The position numbers and the translations under genes are program-made. Positions 19,273 through 28,292 of a stretch of 60,906 bases of DNA are shown here, in pieces (positions within the stretch are counted from its first letter, which is position 1; each line of letters begins with the position of its first letter). The notes under the pieces were generated by a model. The model ran no database searches and was not told the DNA's origin. It saw only the letters and a program-made list of their open reading frames with translations. The DNA comes from Gammaproteobacteria bacterium (GTDB lineage: Bacteria; Pseudomonadota; Gammaproteobacteria; Steroidobacterales; Steroidobacteraceae): NCBI GenBank assembly GCA_028293765.1, contig JAQGOG010000122.1, positions 1-60,906 of the forward strand. The letters run 5' to 3'.

Positions 19273-21498
19273 ATGAGTGTGCAGCGCAAATCGTCGTCAC
19301 CGCCATCTTCACCTCAGGCTGAGAGCGATCTCGATATCACCGCCGAGCTCCCCGTGCTCGACGTCGCGGCGTATGAAGCCAGCGGGGCGGAAGAGCGTCT
19401 CGGAAACACCGACACCTGGCTGATGCCGGCGCCGGCGTTGCGCGAGCCCCCCGACTCCGGCGCCACCGCGGCCGATGACAAGCGCGGTCAACTCGAAGTC
19501 AACCTCCAGGCGTTGGCCGACAACTTGCGCGAAGTGGAAGAGCGTCTCAAGCGCAAGGGCGAGCGCCTCGTTGAGATAGAGCGGGCGCTCGAGCAGTCCA
19601 ATGCCGCGCGAACCGCTGCAGAGCAAAATGCACAACATCTGACCACGGAGCTTGCGCAAACTCGTTCGGCCGCGGTCGCAATCGAGACTCGCGTCGCGGG
19701 GCTGCAGCGTGAGCTCGAGGAGCGGGATGCCGCGAACCAGGCGTTGCGGGCCCATGATGTAGGACACGAGGAGCAGCTGGCGCTTCGGGACAAGGCGCTT
19801 GCTCTCGTGCAGCAGGATCTCACGCACTCGCAGGCGCGTGCCGCGAGTTATATGGAATCGCTGCAATCGACCGAAGGGCGACGGAGTGTCTTCGAGGACA
19901 TCTCTGCGACACTGTATTGGGAAATCGACGAGCGGGATGCCCGTCTCGGCCGCCTGCAGGGCGAGTTGTCCGCCGCCAGCGCGCGCACGCGCGAGTTGGA
20001 ATCCGATCTGCGCGACCGCACGGCTGGCATTGCCAACCTCGAGAAACAGGTCAACGAGCTCGCCGCGAGCCGCGCGCAGCGGGACGAAAAGCTACGCGAA
20101 GGAATGCGGACGGGCGCTGAGCTGCAACGCAGCGTGGCCTCGCTGAGCGGGAATCTTGCCGCGCGCGAAGAGCGCATCCGGGCTCTCGAAGCGACGACGA
20201 AGCAACAGGGCGCCGCGTCCTCGCAGCAGCAAAGCGAGCTGGCGCGGGCTGGCGCCGAGCGCAAACGGCTCGCCGCGAGCGTGGCCGCGCTGGAGGCAAA
20301 ACTGGCCGCCCGCGACGAGCGTATCCGCACTCTGGAGTCGAGCACAAAGCAACAGAGCGCCTTGTCGTCCCAGCAGCAAAGCGAATTGGGTCAGGTCGCT
20401 GCTGAGCGCGCGCGGCTCGCCGCCAGCATGGCAACACTGGAGGCGAGCCTGGCTGCGCGCGAAGAACAGGTACGCAGGCTCGAGTCGGCGGCGACTCAAC
20501 AGAGCGCGGCAGCGTCGCGGCAGCAAAGCCAGCTGGACGAAGTCGCCGCCGAGCGGACGCGCCTCGCCGTGACTGTGGCGACGCTGGAAGCGAGTCTGGC
20601 GGCAGCGACCGTGCGCGATGACGAACATGATGTCGCGATTCGCGCGGCGCAGAGTCGCCGCGAAGAGCTCGAAACAGCGGCATTGGGACAGCGAAAGCGC
20701 GTCGAGCAGCTCGAGGCGGAGTTGTCCACGGTGCGCACGGAGTTGCAGCAACGGAGCGCTTCCTTGCAGGAGGCGAGCGCCGAGCGCAGCGAACACATGG
20801 CACGTATTGCCGCTGGTGAGGCACGCGCTCAGGAGCTCGAGATTCGGATGGCAGAGCAGCAGGACTTCGTCCGCCTGCTGCAGGCGGACTCCAACGCGAG
20901 TGTCGCCCGTGCGAAGGAGCTGGAAGGCGATCTGAGCGCGGCCGAAGAGATGCTCCATCGCATGGAAGCGGATCTGCGCCACCGGAGCGCACGGCTCGAG
21001 GAGTTCGAGAAGACGAATCACGAATGGCGTGTCACCGTGGAAGAGGCGCGCCGCACCCTAACCGATCGCGATTCACAGATCCGCCGCCTCGAGGACGAAA
21101 TGGCGCAGAGCTCGATGCTGCTGGGTTCGATTCAACAGAGCATCACCCGGCTGGACGCGACCGGGAGCGGCCCCGACCCCGTGCCGGATGGCGACAAGCG
21201 CCTGTTGATCCGCAGCGAGGGCGACAGCGATGTCGTGCATGTGCTGGGCCGTAAGACCAGCGTCGGGCGTACGCCGGACAACGATCTGCAGATCGATGCA
21301 AAGTTCATAAGCCGGCATCACGCGGTGATTCTCGCCGGGCCCGCCCACACGATCATCGAAGATCTCAACAGCACCAACGGCGTGCAGGTCAACGGACGGC
21401 GCATTACCCGACAGACCCTGAAAGATGGCGATTCGGTGGTCATCGGCAAGACGCAGTTTCGTTTCGCGGTTCGGCCGGTGATTGACCGGCGCGGTTGA
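19273..21498 (+). CDS. Long coiled-coil protein with a C-terminal FHA domain
   Basis: A 741-residue protein. Residues about 75-620 form an almost continuous coiled coil rich in Glu, Arg, Gln and Ala. It includes three consecutive 49-residue repeats (DNA period 147 bases, starting at 20155, 20302 and 20449, with a partial fourth at 20596). The C-terminal FHA domain (about 645-735) retains the phosphothreonine-binding set: VGRTPDNDL, ISRHHA and NSTNGVQVNG. No membrane helix or signal peptide is seen, so it should be a cytosolic fibrous adaptor read by, or reading, a Ser/Thr kinase. The kinase at 36764 is a candidate partner, but the two are 15 kb apart. No known family name is assigned. Confidence 0.85.
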   Translation: MSVQRKSSSPPSSPQAESDLDITAELPVLDVAAYEASGAEERLGNTDTWLMPAPALREPPDSGATAADDKRGQLEVNLQALADNLREVEERLKRKGERLVEIERALEQSNAARTAAEQNAQHLTTELAQTRSAAVAIETRVAGLQRELEERDAANQALRAHDVGHEEQLALRDKALALVQQDLTHSQARAASYMESLQSTEGRRSVFEDISATLYWEIDERDARLGRLQGELSAASARTRELESDLRDRTAGIANLEKQVNELAASRAQRDEKLREGMRTGAELQRSVASLSGNLAAREERIRALEATTKQQGAASSQQQSELARAGAERKRLAASVAALEAKLAARDERIRTLESSTKQQSALSSQQQSELGQVAAERARLAASMATLEASLAAREEQVRRLESAATQQSAAASRQQSQLDEVAAERTRLAVTVATLEASLAAATVRDDEHDVAIRAAQSRREELETAALGQRKRVEQLEAELSTVRTELQQRSASLQEASAERSEHMARIAAGEARAQELEIRMAEQQDFVRLLQADSNASVARAKELEGDLSAAEEMLHRMEADLRHRSARLEEFEKTNHEWRVTVEEARRTLTDRDSQIRRLEDEMAQSSMLLGSIQQSITRLDATGSGPDPVPDGDKRLLIRSEGDSDVVHVLGRKTSVGRTPDNDLQIDAKFISRHHAVILAGPAHTIIEDLNSTNGVQVNGRRITRQTLKDGDSVVIGKTQFRFAVRPVIDRRG

Positions 21499-21543
21499 CC
21501 CGCCCGTACGATTCGCCCGCGCGGGTCTACCGCTCCCCGATAC

Positions 21544-22353
21544 TCACTTCTTTTCGTCGATCGCGCGCGTCCACTGCGCGATTTCCTCTTGTGTCATGGC
21601 GTTGACCATGGTGAGCCGCGCGTCCTCGAAACCCCATTGCTCGAGGTCCGGGAGATATTGCTCGCGTGAAATGAGCGTCCCCTGGCAGACGTGTCCACTC
21701 GACGGCGGTGCGTTCAGTTCCCCTTCGAGGCGCTCCATCAACGCCGTCATCACCCACGTTGGAATTCTCGCGCGCTCGGATGGGTAGACGAAACCAAACA
21801 GGCACAGGTACGAGAACAGGACCCGCCAGTGCGCGTCGAAGCGTCGCAGCAGCCGGTCCCAGTCGAGACTCTCGGCACACGTGAGCAGCAGATGCATTAT
21901 ATCGGCGCCGTCGTAGCGCTCGCGCTCGGTCACGAACGCCTTTGACCAGATCACTTCTTCCGGCGGACAGATTTTCACCGGCACGCCGAACACGGATCCC
22001 GGGGTGGCGTGCTCGAACCATTCGTCGTCCACCAGCGCGACGCCGTTGCCCGAGCTGAAAATGACATCGACCAGCGCGTGCTCCGAGGTTGCCTTGCCGA
22101 GCCAATGCGGAAAAGTCAGCTCCGTGGCGCAGCCGGAGGCGTTCAGCACGGCCATCACGCTGTCGTAGTCGTCACGCCGTACGAAAATGTCGAAATCCTT
22201 CGTATCGCGTTCGACCCCCGAGTAGTGTCGCAGCGCGTGGGCACCGCCGACGAGGAATGGTGCCGCGGCCTTTTGCAACGCCTCCAGCACGCTGAGATAG
22301 AAGAGGCGCGCGCTCTCCTCCAGCTCCACCGCTTCGTGCTTGTCATTGGGCAT
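21544..22353 (-). CDS. Nucleotidyltransferase-fold protein (MNT/AbiEii-like)
   Basis: A 269-residue protein whose N-terminal part has the minimal nucleotidyltransferase signature: FLVGGAHALRHYSGVERDTK followed by DFDIFV, with the paired acidic residues DxD. The rest is helical and unassigned. Such proteins belong to the DUF6036/AbiEii-related groups and may adenylylate or nucleotidylate a target. The ATG at 22353 is chosen because the reading frame upstream overlaps the divergent phosphoesterase gene. The two starts are only 49 bases apart, so their promoters are shared or overlapping. No HEPN or antitoxin gene is nearby, so I do not call a toxin-antitoxin system. Confidence 0.72.
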   Translation of the reverse strand: MPNDKHEAVELEESARLFYLSVLEALQKAAAPFLVGGAHALRHYSGVERDTKDFDIFVRRDDYDSVMAVLNASGCATELTFPHWLGKATSEHALVDVIFSSGNGVALVDDEWFEHATPGSVFGVPVKICPPEEVIWSKAFVTERERYDGADIMHLLLTCAESLDWDRLLRRFDAHWRVLFSYLCLFGFVYPSERARIPTWVMTALMERLEGELNAPPSSGHVCQGTLISREQYLPDLEQWGFEDARLTMVNAMTQEEIAQWTRAIDEKK

Positions 22354-22402
22354 GCATATTGCTCTGGTATTGGCCCGTTGCCTCGAGTGAGGGGAGCAAA
22401 CA

Positions 22403-23218
22403 ATGCGCCTGGCAGCCGTCGGCGACCTCCATGTGAAGAAAACCTCCCAGGGGCAGTTGCAGCCGCTGCTTGCGCCGGTGAACGAGCACGCGGACGTCCT
22501 GCTCCTTTGTGGCGATCTCACGGACTATGGCACGAAGGAGGAGGCGGTGATCCTCGCCAAGGAGTTGAAGGCGGCCGTGCGAATTCCGATCGTCGCCGTC
22601 CTGGGCAACCACGACTATGAGTCCGGACAGCACGAAGACATCTGCCGGATTCTCACGGAGGGCGGCGTGAGCATGCTGGATGGCGAAGCCGTCGAGATTC
22701 AGGGTGTCGGCATCGCCGGAGCCAAGGGCTTCTCCGGGGGCTTTGGCCGCGGGACGCTCGGCGCGTGGGGCGAGCCCGCAACGAAGCGCTTCGTGCAGGA
22801 AGCAATCGATGAGGCCCTGAAGCTCGAAGCGGCGCTTGCCCGCCTGCGCACCGAGCGGCGAATCGCTCTCCTGCACTATTCCCCGATCCGCGCGACCGTG
22901 GAAGGCGAGCCGCTCGAGATCATCCCGTACCTCGGTACCAGCCGCCTCGAAGAGCCGCTGAACCGCCACCCGGTCGACCTCGTATTCCACGGGCATGCGC
23001 ACCACGGCGCGCTCGAGGGCCGCACGAGTTCCGGAACGCCGGTCTACAACGTAGCGATGCCCTTGCTGCTGCAGAAGTTTCCCGGTCGGCCGCCGTTCCG
23101 AGTGGTGGAACTTCCCTCCGCGCCGGCTTCCGAAACCGCGGCCGCTCTGGAAACCGCCACAAAGTCGGGGGGTATTCGTCAGCCGCCGATCAAAAGCGGC
23201 ACACTCGACACCCTTTAG
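22403..23218 (+). CDS. Calcineurin-like metallophosphoesterase
   Basis: A 271-residue binuclear metal phosphoesterase with the motif series intact: GDLHVKK (residue 7), GDLTDYG (36), GNHDYE (67), LHYSP (155) and GHAHHG (196). A Pro/Ala-rich tail of 40 residues follows. The substrate may be a nucleotide, phosphoprotein or nucleic acid; the sequence alone does not tell. It is divergent from the nucleotidyltransferase gene, a pairing that could reflect addition and removal of a nucleotide modification, but this is speculation. Confidence 0.88.
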   Translation: MRLAAVGDLHVKKTSQGQLQPLLAPVNEHADVLLLCGDLTDYGTKEEAVILAKELKAAVRIPIVAVLGNHDYESGQHEDICRILTEGGVSMLDGEAVEIQGVGIAGAKGFSGGFGRGTLGAWGEPATKRFVQEAIDEALKLEAALARLRTERRIALLHYSPIRATVEGEPLEIIPYLGTSRLEEPLNRHPVDLVFHGHAHHGALEGRTSSGTPVYNVAMPLLLQKFPGRPPFRVVELPSAPASETAAALETATKSGGIRQPPIKSGTLDTL

Positions 23219-23312
23219 CCGCGCAGCGGGACCTCAGGGACGAACGCATTCGCTAGCGCCTGGCGAAAATGGTTAAGCTTCGGCCATCCCGATGCTGAAG
23301 TGAGAATCCGCG

Positions 23313-24830
23313 GTGGCGAGCCCCTATATCGAGCGAATCCTGAAGGCACGCGTCTACGACGTCGCGATCGAGTCACCGTTGGACGACGCGCCTCGCCTGT
23401 CACGCCGCCTCGGCAACCGGGTGATGTTGAAGCGCGAGGATCTGCAGCCGGTCTTTTCTTTCAAGCTCCGCGGCGCCTATAACCGGATCGCACACTTATC
23501 GGACGCCATTGCGAAGCGGGGTGTGGTGTGCGCGTCTGCTGGCAATCACGCACAAGGCGTAGCGTTAGCGGCGAAGAAGCGTGGTATTCCCGCCGTCATC
23601 GTGATGCCCCAGACGACGCCTCACATCAAGGTGCAGGCGGTGATCGATCTCGGCGGCGAAGCCGTCCTTCATGGAGACGACTACGACACTGCGTTCGAGC
23701 GCGCGCTAACACTGGCCCGCGAGCGCAACCTCGTGTTCGTTCACCCGTTCGACGATCCAGATGTGATCGCGGGGCAAGGGACGATCGCAGTGGAGATCCT
23801 CCGGCAGACCGGCGGCCATGTAGATGCGATCTTCGTGCCGGTCGGCGGCGGCGGCTTGATCTCGGGCATCGCGGTATATGTGAAGTACCTCTACCCCAAC
23901 GTCAGGGTCATCGGCGTCGAGCCCGAAGACGCGGCCAGCATGTACGAGTCGCTCAAGGCGGGGAAGCGCGTCAATCTCGATCGCGTTGGCATTTTCGCCG
24001 ACGGGGTCGCCGTGAAGCGTGTTGGCGAGGAGACTTTCAATCTCTGCCGCGCGCACGTCGACGAAATCCTGCTCATCGATACGGACGAGATGTGCGCCGC
24101 GATCCAGGACGTGTTCGAAGATACCCGTTCGATCGTCGAAGCGGCGGGCGCGCTGGCTGTAGCCGGAATGAAGAAATTCGTCGCCAGAGAGGGCTGGCGC
24201 GACAAGCGGCTGGTGGCCATCAACAGCGGCGCCAACATGAATTTCGATCGCCTGCGGCATATTGCCGAGCGCGCGGACCTCGGCGGCGAGCGCGAGGCCC
24301 TGCTTGCCGTCGCGATTCCGGAGCACCCTGGCAGCTTTCTGCGTTTCTGTGAAACCCTCGGCGGCCGCAGCATCACCGAATTCAACTATCGCTACGAAAG
24401 CTCGCAGGCGGCGCAGATTTTTGCCGGGTTCAGTCTGTCACAGGGCCGCAGCGAGCGGGATGCCGTGGTCAAGAGCCTGCGCGATGCGCAGTTCACCGTT
24501 ACCGACGTGACCGACAACGAGATGGCGAAGCTCCATGTGCGCTACATGGTGGGCGGCCATGCGCGCGGGATTCAGAACGAAGTGCTGTATCGCTTCGAGT
24601 TTCCAGAGCGTCCTGGTGCGCTCGTCCGGTTCCTGCAGGCGGTCGGCTCGCGCTGGAACATCAGCTTGTTCCACTATCGCAATCATGGGTCGGATTACGG
24701 GCGTGTGCTCGCAGGCATCCAGGTGCCACCCGCGGAGCGGGCGGATTTCCTCCAGCACCTCAACGATCTGCATTACGCCTACGTGGAAGAGACCAACAAT
24801 CCCGTGTATCGGATGTTCCTCGGGGCCTGA
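23313..24830 (+). CDS. ilvA: Biosynthetic threonine ammonia-lyase
   Basis: A 505-residue PLP enzyme that converts threonine to 2-oxobutyrate for isoleucine synthesis. The PLP lysine is in FSFKLRGAYN (about residue 52), the phosphate-binding Gly-rich loop is VGGGGLI (near 178), and the C-terminal half (330-500) contains two ACT-like domains for isoleucine/valine allostery, as in E. coli IlvA (514 residues). The start is a GTG, with GTGAGA about 8 bases upstream. The substrate for acetolactate synthase in isoleucine synthesis comes from this enzyme, but the gene is not linked to the ilv subunit genes 12 kb away. Confidence 0.95.
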   Translation: MASPYIERILKARVYDVAIESPLDDAPRLSRRLGNRVMLKREDLQPVFSFKLRGAYNRIAHLSDAIAKRGVVCASAGNHAQGVALAAKKRGIPAVIVMPQTTPHIKVQAVIDLGGEAVLHGDDYDTAFERALTLARERNLVFVHPFDDPDVIAGQGTIAVEILRQTGGHVDAIFVPVGGGGLISGIAVYVKYLYPNVRVIGVEPEDAASMYESLKAGKRVNLDRVGIFADGVAVKRVGEETFNLCRAHVDEILLIDTDEMCAAIQDVFEDTRSIVEAAGALAVAGMKKFVAREGWRDKRLVAINSGANMNFDRLRHIAERADLGGEREALLAVAIPEHPGSFLRFCETLGGRSITEFNYRYESSQAAQIFAGFSLSQGRSERDAVVKSLRDAQFTVTDVTDNEMAKLHVRYMVGGHARGIQNEVLYRFEFPERPGALVRFLQAVGSRWNISLFHYRNHGSDYGRVLAGIQVPPAERADFLQHLNDLHYAYVEETNNPVYRMFLGA

Positions 24831-24862
24831 AGCGGGGCGCCGTTTTCGCGACGACGCAGCAA

Positions 24863-25933
24863 TCAGGCTTCCGGGCTCCCGGGCTGGCGGCTTTCCAACA
24901 GCCATTCGCGCCAGATCGCGATGAGTATCGCGAGAATCACGGGCCCGATGAACAGCCCCACGAGCCCGAATGCCGCCAGGCCGCCTAGCACGCCGAACAT
25001 CACCAGCAGGAACGGAATGCGTGTTTCCCTGCTGATCACGAAGGGACGCACGATGTTGTCAATCCAGCTCACCACGATGGTGCCCCATATGAGCAGCCCG
25101 ACGCCGGCGGCCATATGGCCGGTGATGATCAACCAGAAGCCGATGGACCCCCAGAGCAACGGCACCACGAACGGAAGCAGTCCGCATACGGTGGTGAGCA
25201 CAGCGAGAAATACCGGCGCGCCGACTCCGGCAATCCAGTAGCCAAGGCCAGCCAAGGTGCCCTGCGCGACTGCTGCCAGTACGAGGCCGTAGACGACGGC
25301 CTTCACGGTCGGCCCGATAGCTTCGAGATAGTTATGTACACGCGGGCCGAGCACCTGTTCCAGCACTCGCGCGAACTGTCCGGCGAAATTCTGACCGTCG
25401 CGGTACACGAAGAACAGACTCAGCACCGCTAACAGCAGCTTGACCGCATTGCGGCTCACGCCGCCGATGACGCCGGCAATCTCACCAAAGGAGCGGTCCC
25501 CCAACTGGCGCAGCTCTATACCGAGCGCGTGAGGGTCTTGTGCCATGCGGGCGCTCAGGTCGCGCAACTGCTCGCCCACCCACGGAAGCTTCAGCAGGAA
25601 GGGCGGCATTTGCGGGCCGCTCAGGAGCAGCGTCTGCACCGCCCCATAGGCGCGCACCAGCTCGATTCGCAGAATAACGATCAGCCACACGAGCGGCGCG
25701 ATCACGGCAGCGGTCATCACCAGCGTCATGACGAGGGCGGCGATTGTGCTGCGCCCGCGGAACACACGAATGAGCCATTGGTAGGCGGGCCAGCTCACAT
25801 ACGCGAGGATGCCCGCCCAGACGATGGGAACGATGAAGGGCTCCAGCACCTGGAAGCCGAGCCCGACGAGCCCCGCAAGGAGTACGGCGGTAATCAACCG
25901 CCTGAGCCACGGTGCGGAGACGAAATCTTCCAT
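24863..25933 (-). CDS. AI-2E/PerM family permease
   Basis: A 356-residue inner-membrane protein of the UPF0118 family with about eight helices and the conserved glycine-rich late helices (GLLPFVVPLLWGSIGFWLII and LGGLAAFGLVGLFIGP). Members export autoinducer-2 or act as Na+/H+ antiporters; the substrate here is unknown. The ATG at 25933 has AGGAAG placed 6 bases upstream; an in-frame TTG at 25948 lies inside that ribosome site and is rejected. The gene converges on ilvA with 32 bases between stops. Confidence 0.9.
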   Translation of the reverse strand: MEDFVSAPWLRRLITAVLLAGLVGLGFQVLEPFIVPIVWAGILAYVSWPAYQWLIRVFRGRSTIAALVMTLVMTAAVIAPLVWLIVILRIELVRAYGAVQTLLLSGPQMPPFLLKLPWVGEQLRDLSARMAQDPHALGIELRQLGDRSFGEIAGVIGGVSRNAVKLLLAVLSLFFVYRDGQNFAGQFARVLEQVLGPRVHNYLEAIGPTVKAVVYGLVLAAVAQGTLAGLGYWIAGVGAPVFLAVLTTVCGLLPFVVPLLWGSIGFWLIITGHMAAGVGLLIWGTIVVSWIDNIVRPFVISRETRIPFLLVMFGVLGGLAAFGLVGLFIGPVILAILIAIWREWLLESRQPGSPEA

Positions 25934-26040
25934 CGCTGTCTTCCTCAATGGGCCTGCGGCCCGGCGGATCGGTCTTCCAACGAACCAGTGTCGAACGAAT
26001 CAGGCTTCGCGTCGGTGCGCCAGGGTGATGCCGGAGCGTT

Positions 26041-26517
26041 TCAGACGAGGCCCGCGCTGTCGCTGAGGATCATCGTGAACGCGAGCAGCGCACAGACCAC
26101 GAGGCTGAGATTGCGCCGCAGACTCAAATAGGCGGCGGGCAGCTCCGCGCCAACGCTGCGGTGCTCGTATAACCAAAACAACCCGAACCCGACGACCAGA
26201 AGCGCCAGTCCCCGCTGGCCGCCCAAGAGAGTTGCCGTCACGCCCAGCAGCGCCGGCACTACGGCGCCCGCGATGCGCAACGGACTCCACGCGATCTGTC
26301 CCGCCAACGCGAGCCCCCAATGCACGGCCCCCACGAATGCCAGCACGACCGCCCCATACGAGATTGCGATCCGCTGGGCCAGCTCCCGCTCGCCGTAACC
26401 CGGCAGCATCGCGACGCCGAGCAGGCAAAGCACGAACGGCGCCACACCCGCGTAGCTGACTATCTCGGCAATGGTGTTGAGGCGAGTTACGGGGGCGCTC
26501 TCACCCTTGATATTCAT
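26041..26517 (-). CDS. DUF3429 membrane protein
   Basis: A 158-residue protein with five predicted helices and the family pattern AVHWGLAL near residue 65 and YGAVVLAFVGAVHWG before it, typical of DUF3429 inner-membrane proteins. The function is unknown. It lies 107 bases upstream of the AI-2E permease in the same direction and may be co-transcribed. A palindromic site 217 bases upstream could act on it or on the divergent cobT. Confidence 0.82.
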   Translation of the reverse strand: MNIKGESAPVTRLNTIAEIVSYAGVAPFVLCLLGVAMLPGYGERELAQRIAISYGAVVLAFVGAVHWGLALAGQIAWSPLRIAGAVVPALLGVTATLLGGQRGLALLVVGFGLFWLYEHRSVGAELPAAYLSLRRNLSLVVCALLAFTMILSDSAGLV

Positions 26518-27118
26518 GGGCCGCGATCATGCCACGCACGGCCCCGCCATGTGATGATTTGCATGGAATTCTCGCTCCGGCGTGTGTCCGGCGAATGGGC
26601 TTCGTCGCCAGGCGCTCAGCGGGGGCAGGATACCGCTACGAGGGGGCAGCACCCGTGGCCGCTGCAGTAGACGGCTTCCAGGCGCGCAGGCTTCCCAGGG
26701 ACGGGTCACTGGCCAAAGAGGATCACGTCTGTCCTGACGAACATTCGTCAGACAGGCGCCCTGCGGCGTTCTACGGGAGCGTCGTTCGCGAGCACCCTTG
26801 ACGTCCAGAGAGCTTCGCGGGCAGGCTTCGCCCCGCTTGAGATGGCGCGAGCCTGGGATGGACGTTCGTCGGCCGAGCTCGACTCTACTGTTACTTGCGC
26901 TATGCGCTCACGGGTGGTGGAGTGCCTTCGTTCAGTGCGTGCGCTGCCACTTGCGATGCGCGCGCTGCGCACTCACAGCTGCTTCCCGGGGGCGTATCCT
27001 CGGGCGCTGGCATGCTAGACGCATGCGTCGAGCCCCGCGTGCGGGACGCCTCACGCCCTCCGTCCGACGCACGCGCCGCACTCTTGAGCACAGGCATGTG
27101 CAATTCGAGAAGCTGAAA
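26518..27118. other. Long divergent interval between DUF3429 and cobT
   Basis: This 601-base non-coding stretch should hold the cobT promoter. I looked for a cobalamin riboswitch on both strands. On the plus strand, in front of cobT, I find no B12 box. On the minus strand there are only partial likenesses (GGGAA, CTGCCCCCGC and a B12-box-like CGCCGGACAC), in the wrong orientation for the cob genes. The clearest element is the dyad at 26734-26751. Confidence 0.5.
26729..26755. promoter_or_regulatory. Palindromic operator-like site
   Basis: CTGACGAACATTCGTCAG (26734-26751) is a perfect 8+8 dyad with a 2-base centre. Flanking CTGT (26729-26732) and ACAG (26752-26755) extend it with one bulged base. 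A 2-base centre cannot form an RNA loop, so it is more likely a binding site for a dimeric repressor (TetR-like spacing) than a hairpin. Confidence 0.5.
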
Positions 27119-28231
27119 ATGTCTAAGAAAATACCGGCGATCAACGCACAGGCGGAGGCCGCTGCGCTCGCCCGCCAACAGCAGCTCACGAAACCGCCCG
27201 GGTCCCTCGGTCGCCTGGAAGATCTCGCCTGTTGGTTCGCCGCCCGCTTGGGAAGTCCGGCGCCGGCGATGCCTCGCTGTGAAATCTTTGTCTTCGCCGC
27301 GGACCATGGGGTGGCAGCCCGCGGCGTCTCGGCTTTTCCCCAATCCGTTACCGCGCAGATGGTTGGCAACTTCGCTCGTGGTGGCGCGGCGATCAATGTG
27401 CTTGCGTCGCTGGAGGATTGCCGCATCGAAGTCGTGGATGTTGGCGTGGCCTCAGAGGAACCACCGCCAAGCGGCGTTCGCAATGAGCGCGTCCGCGCGG
27501 GAACGCGCGATCTCGCGGCAAGTCCCGCCATGACACCGGAGGAGTTGACTGCGGCGCTTGGCGTCGGTGAACGTTGTGCACGCGAAGCTGCGAGCCGTGG
27601 GGCACAGCTTCTCATCGCGGGTGAGATGGGTATCGCCAATAGTACCGCCGCCGCTTGCCTCATCTGCTCGTTCACTGGAGCGGCACCCGACGCCGTGGTC
27701 GGTCGCGGAACCGGTGTGGATGACGCGGGCCTCACGCGCAAGCGCGAAGTCGTGCAGATAGCGCTCGCGAGAGTCGCAGCCGGGGCCGGGGCTGGAGCCG
27801 AAGCCCGGGTCGAAGCCGGAATCGGGGCCGGAATCGCGAGGCAGACGCCGCCAGCGGCGCTACGCATCCTGGCCGAACTCGGCGGGCTGGAAATCGCGGC
27901 CATGGCGGGTTTTTACATCGAGTCCGCCAGACATAGCGTGCCGGTGCTCCTGGACGGCTACATCGCAACTGCGGCTGCTCTTGCGGCGATCGCCCTCGAG
28001 CCCGGGGTGCTCAGTTGGATGTTAGCCTCGCATCGATCGGCGGAGGCTGGGCACGCCGTTGCGCTGGAGGCGCTTGGACTGGAACCGCTCCTGGATCTCG
28101 GGCTTCGCCTGGGCGAAGGCACTGGCGCGGCGCTCACGCTCCCCATCGTGCGCGCGGCGCTTGCTTTGCATGGAAAGATGGCAACATTCGGCGAAGCGGG
28201 CGTTTCCGGAGCCGTCAGCGAGTCGCTGTGA
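27119..28231 (+). CDS. cobT: Nicotinate-nucleotide-dimethylbenzimidazole phosphoribosyltransferase
   Basis: A 370-residue cytosolic enzyme that makes alpha-ribazole 5'-phosphate, activating the lower ligand of cobalamin. The N-terminal motif LTKPPGSLGRLEDLA is diagnostic, and the segment VGRGTGVDDAGL is the family's ligand-binding region. The catalytic Glu is expected near the C terminus (LRLGEGTGAAL). The length exceeds the usual 350 because of a low-complexity Ala/Gly/Glu insertion encoded at 27778-27840. The ATG at 27119 is chosen over the long upstream frame, which has no homology; GAG lies 10 bases before it. cobS follows after 61 bases. Confidence 0.95.
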   Translation: MSKKIPAINAQAEAAALARQQQLTKPPGSLGRLEDLACWFAARLGSPAPAMPRCEIFVFAADHGVAARGVSAFPQSVTAQMVGNFARGGAAINVLASLEDCRIEVVDVGVASEEPPPSGVRNERVRAGTRDLAASPAMTPEELTAALGVGERCAREAASRGAQLLIAGEMGIANSTAAACLICSFTGAAPDAVVGRGTGVDDAGLTRKREVVQIALARVAAGAGAGAEARVEAGIGAGIARQTPPAALRILAELGGLEIAAMAGFYIESARHSVPVLLDGYIATAAALAAIALEPGVLSWMLASHRSAEAGHAVALEALGLEPLLDLGLRLGEGTGAALTLPIVRAALALHGKMATFGEAGVSGAVSESL

Positions 28232-28292
28232 GGCACGCTGTTGCATTGAGCCAAAAGGAGATGGCCGATTTGCTTCGGGCACGGGATTCAGC

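Noticed and set aside
21544-22353. MNT-HEPN or AbiE toxin-antitoxin system
   Set aside because: The nucleotidyltransferase has no HEPN, AbiEi or other antitoxin-like neighbour.
26518-26760. Possible cobalamin riboswitch
   Set aside because: Only scattered likenesses on the minus strand, pointing to DUF3429 rather than the cob genes, with an imperfect B12 box. A covariance search would settle it; a significant hit would overturn this.
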